Assembly: GCA_009767595.1 (NCBI GenBank)
Contig: VSDK01018159.1
Location: 114,093-178,092 of the forward strand
Reading direction: 5' to 3'
Length of the DNA: 64,000 nucleotides
DNA from: Symbiodinium kawagutii
Lineage: Eukaryota; Sar; Dinophyceae; Suessiales; Symbiodiniaceae
A program made the translations under genes and the position numbers. A model generated the notes under the pieces. That model did not search any database and was not told the origin of the DNA. It was given only the letters and a program-made list of their open reading frames with translations. This document shows, in pieces, positions 22,720-31,941 of this stretch. Position 1 is the stretch's first letter. Every line of letters begins with the position of its first letter.

Positions 22720-24030
22720 TGGCTTGCAGCATTGTCAAACAAACAGGAAAAACAGAAATGCCACACGCTGGGCTCCACGCCAATTATAGCTATGCTGGGC
22801 CTGCGCATATTTCAGCATGACAGGGTGGTCGTGCGCTCAAAAAAAGTGGCAAGAAGATGCTAGAAGTAATCACTCTGCAAACGCACAATGAGCTCGACTG
22901 TTTTTCTTCAAGAAAATGTCTTCAGCATTGCATAGAGAAAAATAATCAGCCAGCCGCCAAGCAAACAAAACACTGCACAAAAAATCAGATTATGGAATTA
23001 GGTTTGGTCATCGAGAGGCTGGGGGCTGATTGCGCTCTTATCCCTGAAGACATTTGACAAATGAATTACATCAGAGGACACGCTGATGACTGAGACAAAT
23101 GAATTACATCTGAGGACACGCTGATGAATGACTGACTGGGTCCAGTGCGCATGTGAGGTTCACGTCACATGTTTAAATTCAAATGTTAATCAGCAAATGA
23201 TTTTTCACATGCGCACTCAGTCTTCAAAATGATTCCATCAGCCAATCGGTCCCGTTCATATGATTGAGCCAGCCAGTCCGGTGCAAATGACTCCATATGA
23301 TCCATATGACCATTCATATGCCGGTGCAAATGACTGCATATGACCATTCATTTGCCCCTGCCGTGTCCCTTTCGGGACTCATTGCCTTGGTGCAATGGCT
23401 CTCTACATGCACAGCTGTCCAATCAATTCAACCATAGTCATCATCATATGTCAATCATCAATGCATCAGCAACAATGCTGCTGTTCATCAGAAAATAATA
23501 GTGCAGCCAAGCATCTGCAGGCTTTGAACAGCCAATTGTCAAAATCCCCCTCGCTGTAGTGCTTGTACAACAAGCGGCCCCTCAGTTGACATGTGATCAG
23601 CAACCATGTTTATGCACATGTGATCTAGCAACATGATGCTGCTAAGACACAGGATGCCAATCTGCTGCTGCTCATCAAGCATAGCAAATGCTGCAGCTGC
23701 CTGCTCGCCGATCCGGTAATCATACAGAATCTCTGTCCTCAAACGGGAAAATAAAAATCCAAGTGAGAAATGTGAGAAGTGGAAATGACAAGTTCTGGAA
23801 ATCCAAGTTCTGGAAATGTGGAAATGAAGCCAAGGTACATTACCGGATCGGTGATCCCTTTCTACCAAACCCGCTGAAGGGGTTTGGCCCGTGCGGGGCG
23901 CGCCGCCATCCACTCCCCCGCGGAGGAGTACGATGGGGCCTCAGTTTCATATGACCACAGAGATTGCTTTGTCTTGGCATCCGTGCAGCAGATTGCAAAG
24001 ACTCAGGCTAATTTAAAATCAGCAAGGCAC
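22720..24030. other. No gene recognised; short direct repeats
   Basis: Paired copies of GACAAATGAATTACATC plus an AGGACACGCTGATGA tail at about 23056 and 23094, and several CATATGACCATTCAT words at 23290-23360. A GC-rich patch lies at 23870-23930. Nothing coding is supported. Confidence 0.55.
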
Positions 24031-24059
24031 CGCAACAGGTACAGCATGTGAAGCGGCAT

Positions 24060-24145
24060 ATGAAGAGGCATCGCGAGCATGTGAGGAGGCTGCACCAGCA
24101 TGTGAGGAGGCTGCGCCAGCATGTGAGGAGGCTGCACCAGCATCA
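24060..24145. repeat. 21-bp minisatellite, about 4 units
   Basis: CATGTGAGGAGGCTGCACCAG repeated with few changes. In the minus frame it gives a 7-residue Ser/His/Ala unit, taken as repeat artefact. Confidence 0.9.
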
Positions 24146-24267
24146 TGTGAAGCTGGATCCTCAGTTTGACTCATGTATTGGGTTCTGCACACAATAGCAT
24201 CTAAGTGCATTCACCATGATTCAGATGCAATCACAATAGTCAGCATAACAACAGTGACACCTCTATG

Positions 24268-24430
24268 AGCCAGGGTACAGCTGGAGGATTTGCTGGCTCT
24301 GGGACCTCAATTTGATTGAACCCTCACCTGACAAAGCAGCAGTTGACAATAATCAGCATGACAAGCAAATAATAATGAGCCAGGGTACAGCTGGTGCATT
24401 TGATGGCGGCGGGACCTCAGTTTGATTCAA
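24268..24430. repeat. 108-bp spaced duplicate
   Basis: GAGCCAGGGTACAGCTGG followed by a GGGACCTCA and TTTGATT segment occurs at about 24268 and 24376. Confidence 0.75.
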
Positions 24431-24599
24431 ATGACAAACCAGCAGCATGCCTCAGCCCTGAACATCCCTTACTTCACTACAAAAAATAAATAATGAGCCA
24501 AGGCGGTGCCAAGCCACTCCTGATGGCGGGGGCGGGGCCACTCCCAGTTGCCATAGGATTTGGGCTGTTTTGGCCATCCACCAGTCCCAGAAAACATTT

Positions 24600-25000
24600 T
24601 GGGCCCAAACTTCAATTCTACAGTTGGCCAACTTCAATTCTACGGTTGGACTAAAGTTCAACTCTACGGCAACTGCCAGTTGCCATAGAGTTGAAGTTTG
24701 GCCAGCCAGACTTCAACTCTACAGTTGCCCCAAACTTCAACTCTACGGCCACTGCCAGTGACCATAGAGTTGAAGTTTGGCCTAGTCTTCAAACAAATAA
24801 TCAGCCAGACTTCAACTCTCAGGGGCCCAACTTCAATTCTACGGTTGGCTCAATCTTCAACTCTACGGTTGGCCCAATCTTCAACTCTACAGTTGGCCCA
24901 GTCTTCAATTCTACGGTTGGCCCAATCTTCAACTCTACGGTTGGCCCAGTCTTCAACTCTACGGTTGGCCCAATCTTCAACGCTATGGCCCAAACTTTTA
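24600..25000. repeat. Hairpins and 24-bp tandem half-arms
   Basis: Two strong hairpins occur at 24657-24695 and 24730-24780. They are followed at about 24828-24985 by seven or so 24-bp tandem units beginning CTTCAACTCTACGG. These units are the left arm of the hairpins without the right arm. A further related palindrome lies at about 25136-25171. Confidence 0.9.
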
Positions 25001-25344
25001 CTGAGCTGAGTGCTCATTTTGATCAGATACAAATTTGATAAACGAATCACTGGGAGAGAACAGGTCACTGACTGACAGTCACTGAGTCAGGGACTCATAA
25101 ATTCCAGTTCACGCCCACCAGCTCAAACAAATTCCGTTCTTCGATGCAGTCACAGTGACCACAAAGAACTGAAGTTGAGGTGGTATTACTGCTAGCAGCT
25201 CTGCATTCAAGCTGAATTTGTGTCAATTGCCTTCAGGTTTAACCAGTGATTACAAGGCCAGTTGACTATGCACTGTGAATGGCCTGTCAGTGTTGCATGC
25301 CAATTGTTTCCCCAGTCAATGGCCCCCTGGTGCGGTAAGGGGAT

Positions 25345-25436
25345 CAAAAAAAAATATTATTGGCATCAAAAAAAAAATATTCCAGGGGGATCAAAAAAAA
25401 AATATTATTGGCATCAAAAAATAAATATTCCCCCGG
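25345..25436. repeat. A-rich direct repeats
   Basis: Four copies of a GGSATC word followed by an A-run and TATT, spaced about 25 bp. Nothing else is recognised between 25010 and 26490. Confidence 0.7.
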
Positions 25437-26490
25437 CCACCCAAGGTCTATGGTCTCCATCACCCTACGCACTGCAGGCCTCACCATCAGCTTCTGAACC
25501 TCATTTCGCTTTTTCCACTCCGGGCGCGTCGGCGCGTCCGCCAAGGTTCGTGGAGTTACGCTGGCTCTTCAAAACGCAAACACACTGCCAACAATGTTCG
25601 TTTTCTTGCCTGAACTTTTTCTGAAACAAAACAAGCAAGACCTATTCGATGACTAAGATCACCCAATAGGAATGTAGCCCGACCATCAGTAGTATCAACT
25701 TTTGGTCATGCCAGTATCCCAATTACACTCAATGGGGTCGCCTCGAATGAAAAGAACCTTTTGCCGTGACCACCGAAGGACAGTACAGGGGCCGGCAAAC
25801 AAGCAAACAGCAGGGTTCACCAAGCAGCGGTACGGTATCCGAATATACACGTGACTTCCGCGCAGGTCGATCATGTCCAAGAGAGGTTGAGAGACCGCAT
25901 AGCTCGTGAAATTCAGAAACCGCATAGGTCAACTTGACCAGGGTGATTTCAAGGTATGAATGATGCAGCATCATGCAAACAAGTGCTTTTTGGATGCCAT
26001 GCAGGGCACAGCTGCTGAATTGGGTTGCTTTTATTCTTTTAACCGAAAGAATTGTAGCTATTCATGCAGCCACAAGTAAAGATAGCTGCATGTGCAATAA
26101 TCAACGGAAAAATCACGCACAGGTACAGATTGACGCAGCCAGTTCAAAAACTGACATGGTGAAGGGGCCTCCTTGCGTTATAGATGTCTCAAGGACAAAA
26201 AGTTTTTGCCCAAACAAATTGGCTTGCTGCTAGCTGCGTGGGTTTTCTGGGCTGTCCTTGAGCAGTATGTAACGAAGCCTGCACACTTCTGAACAAAGAC
26301 GTCCAACCTTGGAATGTTGAGAGGGCCACAAGAATCATTATTTCATGTGAGCATGGGCCATGAAGAACCTTGCAACTCTTGTATCAAAAATTTTTTGCCT
26401 TGTCGCGACAAAAAAACAATGTATGTGCTCCTGCTGGCCCAAAATCAAAATAGCTTTTGTAATCTGCAGTTTGGGCAGACAATTGGGATG

Positions 26491-26914
26491 TTCGCCTTTG
26501 TTTACCAAAGGCGAATGTGGCCTTGGTTTTTAAAGGCCGCCCCTTGCGGCTTCTGCAATGTCCAGGGATGTTCGCCTTTGTTTACAAAAGGCGAATGTGG
26601 GCTGTGTTTTTAAAGGCCGTCCCTTGCGGCTTCTGCAATGTACAGGGGTGTTCGCCTTTTGTTACAAAAGGCGAATGTGGGCTGTGTTTTTAAAAGCCGT
26701 CCCTTGCGGTTTCTGCAATGTACAGGGATGTTCGCCTTTGTTTACAAAAGGCGAATGTGGGCTGTGTTTTTAAAGGCCGTCCCTTGCGGCTTCTGCAATG
26801 TACAGGGGTGTTCGCCTTTTGTTACAAAAGGCGAATGTGGGCTGTGTTTTTAAAAGCCGTCCCTTGCGGTTTCTGCAATGTACAGGGATGTTCGCCTTTG
26901 TTTACAAAGGCGAA
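26491..26914. repeat. Second 80-bp tandem repeat, 5.3 copies, alternating dimer
   Basis: TTCGCC starts at 26491, 26571, 26651, 26731, 26811 and 26891, an exact 80-bp period. Units alternate between TTCGCCTTTGTTTAC and TTCGCCTTTTGTTAC forms, so the last copies form a 160-bp higher-order unit. In the second form, TTCGCCTTTTGT and ACAAAAGGCGAA are a perfect 12-bp inverted repeat around one base. It is unrelated in sequence to the array at 17.5-22.3 kb. Confidence 0.95.
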
Positions 26915-27279
26915 CGTGAATTCTGCCTAATTGTCTCGCCTCTCGTGGTTGAGTCTGGGATGGGGAAAGAAAAGTGGGGAACGGGGCGGTCTTGGGGTAG
27001 TGGCTGAAGGCGGAGAAAAGTCACACCCAGCCCTGCATTGCTGTCAGTTTCCTGCGCGCAAATCAAACATGGAAGCTTCACTTGGCGGCCCTTGTTGCTC
27101 ATGGTTCGAAAAATTCCAAAATGACCCGACGGCCCAAAAAAGGACATGGATTGCGCGTCCTGCGTTGCGCAGCGCAATGCGAAATATTGGCGGGCAGAAA
27201 GCAGGCGCCAAAAATCAATCAAGGTCAGACGTATAAGTAAATTATTTTGACGCCTCCTGACTTTCAGGAAATTCACCAT

Positions 27280-28135
27280 TTCTGCCCCTCACTTTCATGA
27301 ATTTCACGTTTTGCGCTTTTCAATTTCATGAATTTCACGTATTCAGCCCATAATTCATGAATTTCACGTTTTGCGCTTTTCAATTTCATGAATTTCACGT
27401 ATTCAGCCCATAATTCATGAATTTCACGTTTTGCGCTTCTCAATTTCATGAATCCCACGTATTCAGCCCATCAAATGCACGAATTTCACGTTTTGCGATT
27501 CAAAAATTTCATGAATTTCACGTTTTCAGCCTATCAAATTCACGAAATTCACGTTTTCAGCTTTTCAATTTCATGAAATTCACGTTGTTTTTTTCCCGAT
27601 TTCATGAAATTCACGTTTGTTTCTTGGTTGGCCCAACCAGCCGGCGTGAAATTCACGCTATTCTTCCTTCGAAACACGAGTGCCACGATTGCGCCAATTT
27701 CAAAGCGTTCGTATCGACTCCCCGGTCATTCAGCTGGTTTCTCTTGAAATTCATGAATTTCGCGTTCTCCTAAGTCACTTCGTGGATTTCACTTTTGCCT
27801 TGATCAGGTTCATGATTTGCGCCTCATGTCCTGCAGCTTAATTTCATGAAATTCACGTTTTCTTGTCTCTGGGTCCGCTTCATGAAATTTTGAACTTCAA
27901 TTTTCTTGCCCGGCTTCATGAAATTTACGTTTTGCAGTCAGAAAGCATGAATTTCACGTTTTTCTTGCGCGCTTCAACTTTTGAAACGTGAATTTCATCT
28001 TCAAATGTCCCGGCATTGGTGTTCCTGACGAACCGTGAACAAATTGAAAACGTGAAATTTCGTGAAAATAGCGGGATAGGTCGTCTATATGGTCAGCAGA
28101 GCGTGAAATTTCGTGAATTTCACTTTTTGAAACTT
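27280..28135. repeat. Dispersed ATGAATTTCACG motif field
   Basis: Begins as 60-bp tandem units (27297-27470) and decays into roughly 20 scattered copies of CATGAA(A/T)TTCACG(TTT). Toward the right end (28040-28130) the motif appears as its reverse complement (CGTGAAATTTCGTG). Confidence 0.8.
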
Positions 28136-28139
28136 GAAA

Positions 28140-30600
28140 AAACCGAAGCGTCGCTGAAATCCTCTAAAGACAGCATTGGGCTGCGCTGGGCTGCTTTGAG
28201 TCCAAGAACCCTCTGCTTTGTCCTTGTCAATTTGCGACGGTCAAGTCCCACGCAGATAATAATCGCCCGCTGGAGACGTACATCAGCGCAGAAATTATCA
28301 TAGGACATGATGACGCAACACAAACAAGCCTTCTGGCCTTCCTTTCTTTTCTATTTACCACCGGTTGAAATTTCAAAGGGGAAGGGGCTAAACGCCAAGG
28401 AACGGTACAAGATGCACGCCCGAAGCCGGTACCTTTTAAGAGCATCGCCAGCAGAGCGCGATAATCTTTACCGCCCAAGACATTCATCTTTAATATTGGC
28501 GTGAAGCGCCTAGTGCTTTAAACGACCGGACCTGCGATTTATTGCATGGTCGGTCCCCTGGCTTTATGTTACTGCTTATTGCTCGGGCCATGTTAAGCTG
28601 TCCGCCAAGCTTTGCTATGCCAGACATCGACGGAATGCGTGCGCGCGGTTGCCAGCATTGTTTTATATTGTTTTCTCGGTCGCTCCCGCATGCCACATCC
28701 TCCACCAAAAGCCGGCTGCCTGCGTTTGTTGTGACCCGCGCAACACCTATAGGAAATACGGGCCGGAAATGCGGGCGGATGATTGCCCTAATACCGTTCA
28801 ACGTCTAATTCAATTCAAGGCGCGAGAGCTCATGCTGGCTCAGATTTAAAGACGCGCCATGTTGACAAACCTAAATTGATATAGCGTGCATCTACCGCGA
28901 ATTGATACATGAGATTTTGTGGGCAAAACAAAATTTGGAAGTTGATGGTCCAAAACAAAGAAGAACAATTGCGGTAAATATGCGCGCGGACAGGATGGCG
29001 CGAGCCGGGCAGTTGGCTTCTTTCTGGGCCAAAACTGGGAATCAAATCTGAAAATTTAGGGATTTTGTTCTTCAGTTTTTGCATTCTTGCGATTTCTGCT
29101 AGGGGCTCGGCTTCAGAGCCCGCAGGGCCCCGATTATTTCCGCGGCCGGTGAAACCTAGAGCGCTCCGCCTCGAGTTTTCAATTCGCGTTATTGCGAAAT
29201 CTTCCTCGCGCATGCTGGATGAAGATGATATATGGTCTTACACACAGTTGCGCAAATTGTTTTTTGAACGCGGATCTGGTCGGCAGAATCAAGAAGATCA
29301 TCACGCCATCTGGTATAGCTTTCTCTCAGAGCATAAGAACACTAAGCAATGCGCACAGCAATTGAATGGTTAAAGATGCTGTCGAAATCAAGAAAGCAGA
29401 AGCCCAAACAGGCAGGGCGGCAGCAGTGTGGGTGAGCTACTTTGCGAAGCTTATAAAATACAGTTTTGCTGGCGAAAGGATTTGAAAGGTGTTGCGTTGC
29501 GTGTTTCCTAGCCTTGTGCAAAACATGAGGTGGCCATAGCAGCTGAACATGATCCGAGGTGGTCATCGCAAAAAAAATGAGAATACAATTTCTCCGGTAT
29601 TTAAAGCCTAGGGTGGTCATAGTGATTTAAAATGTATTAAGTTGGTCAACAATGTAGAACTGTTTGGGCGTATGGGCAACCCATTGGTTCCGTATCAATG
29701 AGAATTGGCTTTTCAGGGGCTAGCTGACATTCTGGCCTTCTGGTATTCTAGTTTTCGAAGATGTAAAATTTTGAATCGCTTAAATTGCTACTTGTTTCAA
29801 TTACTTGCGCACGCTTAATGGCCAAAACACCAAACCAGCAAGACAACAATTGTTGATATGTATATTTTGCTGTTCCCAGCGAGAACCACAAATTAGATCA
29901 AATTAGATGATATGTTTGTTGTTATGTATGCTTAACCCCTTTTTTGAATGCGCAGCGCAGGGTTCTTGTTTTTCAATGCGTCTGGTTGCAGCGTCGTTCG
30001 CTGCCAGAAATGTTGTTCTGCGGCAGTTGTTCTAAAGCAAGTGTTTCGCTCTGTTGGCAAAAGCCGCAGGCAGCCAGACGATGGCCATTGTAGTCTTTGG
30101 CAACGGGTCATTGCAAGCCAAGCGCTTGCAAAATAAAATGCGCAATCCTATTGTTTGCTTTTTGCTGCCCAACCCAACCCTCCCGCCCTGCTGTTGCTGG
30201 ACAAGCGCAGCACCATGTCATTGGCCATGGTTTCAACAAGGTTTTTGCTAGTTTTGCGATGCAAAAATCCTGTTTGTTGGCTTGGCCAAATTGGTCTGGT
30301 AGCAGAAGCCTGGTAATCCTGCTAGAAGGACAGCAACAAATCAGTTATGAAGGAGACAGGCGCACCATTGATTTCTGTCGCTGCCCTTTGGTGTCCTGGA
30401 ATATAAGTTTTGACGGCGCACGCTTGCTCTTGAAAGCGTTGGAACAAAAAAATGATTTCTTTGAAGGCTTCCTGTCACAAATGCATTCCCTTGGCATGCG
30501 CTGCTATGTCAGCTATATGGCAATGTGCAACATGCCTACCGGAGCCAAGTTGAGCTATCTGGATGGTTGCCGGATAGTTCGTCTATGAGGTCTCTCAACC
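28140..30600. other. No gene recognised
   Basis: Only short frames without recognisable domains. It should contain the 3' end of the Helitron-like element, but I could not place a terminal hairpin and CTRR end with confidence. Confidence 0.45.
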
Positions 30601-30608
30601 TCTCCTGG

Positions 30609-30722
30609 GTGGCATGGGGACAGCGCCGCCAATGCTGTGGCATGGGGACAGCGCCGCCAATGCTGTGGCATGGGCACACCGCCGCCAATGCTGTGGCATG
30701 GGGACACCGCCGCCAATGCCAT
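30609..30722. repeat. 28-bp minisatellite, 4 copies
   Basis: Units GTGGCATGGGGACAGCGCCG plus CCAATGCT with small changes. One copy contains GGGGACACCGCCGCC, a 15-mer also found inside the Helitron-like coding region at 60303-60317 and 61675-61689. Confidence 0.92.
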
Positions 30723-30734
30723 AGTAGCATGCGG

Positions 30735-31082
30735 TTAAGGCTGCGCATGCACGGCTTCAAGTAGACGCCGTGGCAGAGATTCTGGAGTGAAGAAGCAATG
30801 GCACTCACCATCTTTCTCGAAAATCAGAACTTGAAAATGAAGAGAATCAATGTAGTACAAGTTAATCCAGAGTCTCGGATTTGATTGCACGAGAACGTAG
30901 TTATGCAAAACGTTCGCACGAGCATGTGCATCTGAAGAAGATGGACATCTTGAAGCATTGCCAGCAATGACAAAAGACACATTCAGCTTATCGGACAAAG
31001 CTTCAACATCTGTTTGTGTAGCCCAATGTCGATCCCCGCACACTTCAAACTCCATGGCCACTTCATCTTGCAACTGTTCCAA
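30735..31082 (-). pseudogene. OTU-like domain, C-terminal part (continues from 54.6 kb)
   Basis: About 115 residues from the target duplication to the stop. ATQTDVEALSDKLNVSF matches the part of OTU cysteine proteases before the final strands. LYYIDSLHFQVLIF supplies the likely catalytic His near 30839. On the coding strand, the Leu-Glu codons TTG GAA at 31082-31077 are the target duplication also present at 54604-54599. Removing the insertion joins the two parts in the same reading frame. An apparent in-frame start upstream of this point lies inside the terminal inverted repeat of the insertion and is not the real start. The stop is followed by the 28-bp minisatellite. Confidence 0.7.
31077..31082. 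repeat. Target site duplication TTCCAA, left
   Basis: TTCCAA directly precedes the left terminal repeat and is matched by TTCCAA at 54599-54604 after the right terminal repeat. Confidence 0.85.
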
Positions 31083-31134
31083 TGGATCCTTCTTGAGATC
31101 CAAATGTTAAATCTTTTACTTTGAATGTTCAAAA
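31083..31134 (+). repeat. Left terminal inverted repeat (52 bp)
   Basis: Starts TGGATCCTTCTTGAGA. It pairs with 54547-54598 read on the other strand. Six mismatches, at TIR positions 6, 17, 18, 20, 37 and 38. Confidence 0.9.
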
Positions 31135-31645
31135 TGCAGCCTGCTGACACTTGCACAATGTTGAGAGTTTGCCTGCTCTGGAATGTCATTCTAGAGATTA
31201 CCTCTCTCTTTTCAGCCTTTGATTTCAATTTCACTGTTCGTTTCACCCTCTGTGACTCTGTGCCACCGCCGCAAAAATCTAAATTTATTCTTTTTACAGT
31301 AGTGAATATTATCTAATGCTATTATTACTTAGTAAGGTTGGTTGCAAATAATGACCTTGTGATTTGGGCAGGATGATCCTATGTCAGTTGCCTTTTTTAA
31401 AAAACTAGGATTAATTATTATGTTTTTTTGTAAGACAATTGTGGATTGTCCTATGTTGTCCTATGTTTCCTTAAAAAACCTTTAGTCATAACACTTGAGG
31501 CAACGAACATTACACTATATTTTGTCCAGGGCAGACATGTTTCAGAAGTCTCAGATGTTTTCAACATGTCGCACATTGCCGCATTGAGTCATGTGGCATT
31601 GCAGTTTGGGTCACAGTGCATTAGATTCCTTTCGCTGCAGCAGCA

Positions 31646-31873
31646 ATGATGCCGCCCATCACCCCGCTGATACTCCCGAGCCCTTTGCTTGAACCTGGAC
31701 CTGGACCTGCGGATTCAGATTCAGATGCTAAGACGACAACAAACAGCAGCCCAACTCAGAGTAAGGGTGCGGTGACTGATGCTGATTCAGCGACTAGCAG
31801 CCTGGAAACCGAAAGCCTTTCTACAGCAGATGAGGGTGATCGTCATGCTGATTCTGGAGACGAAGGCATGGTT
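31646..31873 (+). CDS. Acidic Ser/Pro-rich leader exon, cut by the LINE
   Basis: Starts at tandem ATGs (31646 and 31649). About 75 residues (MMPPITPLIL, then DSDSD, TDADSA, ADEGDRHADSGDEGM) are read before the LINE target duplication. No fold is recognised. Before the LINE inserted, the sequence continued GTTGCTAAGTAA. That means either a stop three codons after the Met, or a GT splice donor leading to the frame at 42466. The composition resembles the N-termini of the neighbouring genes at 43.9 and 46.9 kb. Confidence 0.45.
31862..31873. repeat. LINE target site duplication, left copy
   Basis: GAAGGCATGGTT here and at 42370-42381 flank the LINE. The T-run that follows is the LINE poly(A) tail seen on the plus strand. 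Confidence 0.92.
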
Positions 31874-31884
31874 TTTTTTTTTTT
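31872..31884 (-). other. LINE poly(A) tail
   Basis: Thirteen T on the plus strand, about 57 bases after the ORF2 stop on the minus strand, directly against the target duplication. The 3' untranslated region is very short. Confidence 0.9.
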
Positions 31885-31941
31885 CTCCATTCCATTGCCA
31901 AAGGACGAACCTTGTGCACTCAGTTGCAAAAACAAGACTGC

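Noticed and set aside
22287-22820. Poly-His, poly-Ile and poly-Met frames
   Set aside because: Translations of the (GAT)n microsatellite.
26314-27007. Cys/Phe-rich repeated frames
   Set aside because: They only exist because the 80-bp tandem repeat lacks stops in some frames. No start or composition support.
27280-27773. Phe/His-rich frames
   Set aside because: Read through the ATGAATTTCACG repeats.
30097-30588. 163-residue plus-strand frame
   Set aside because: No recognisable domain, no supporting context, and the start is not distinctive.
31103-31246. Start codon of the OTU C-terminal part inside the terminal repeat
   Set aside because: The apparent Met belongs to the terminal inverted repeat; the gene continues from 54.6 kb in frame.
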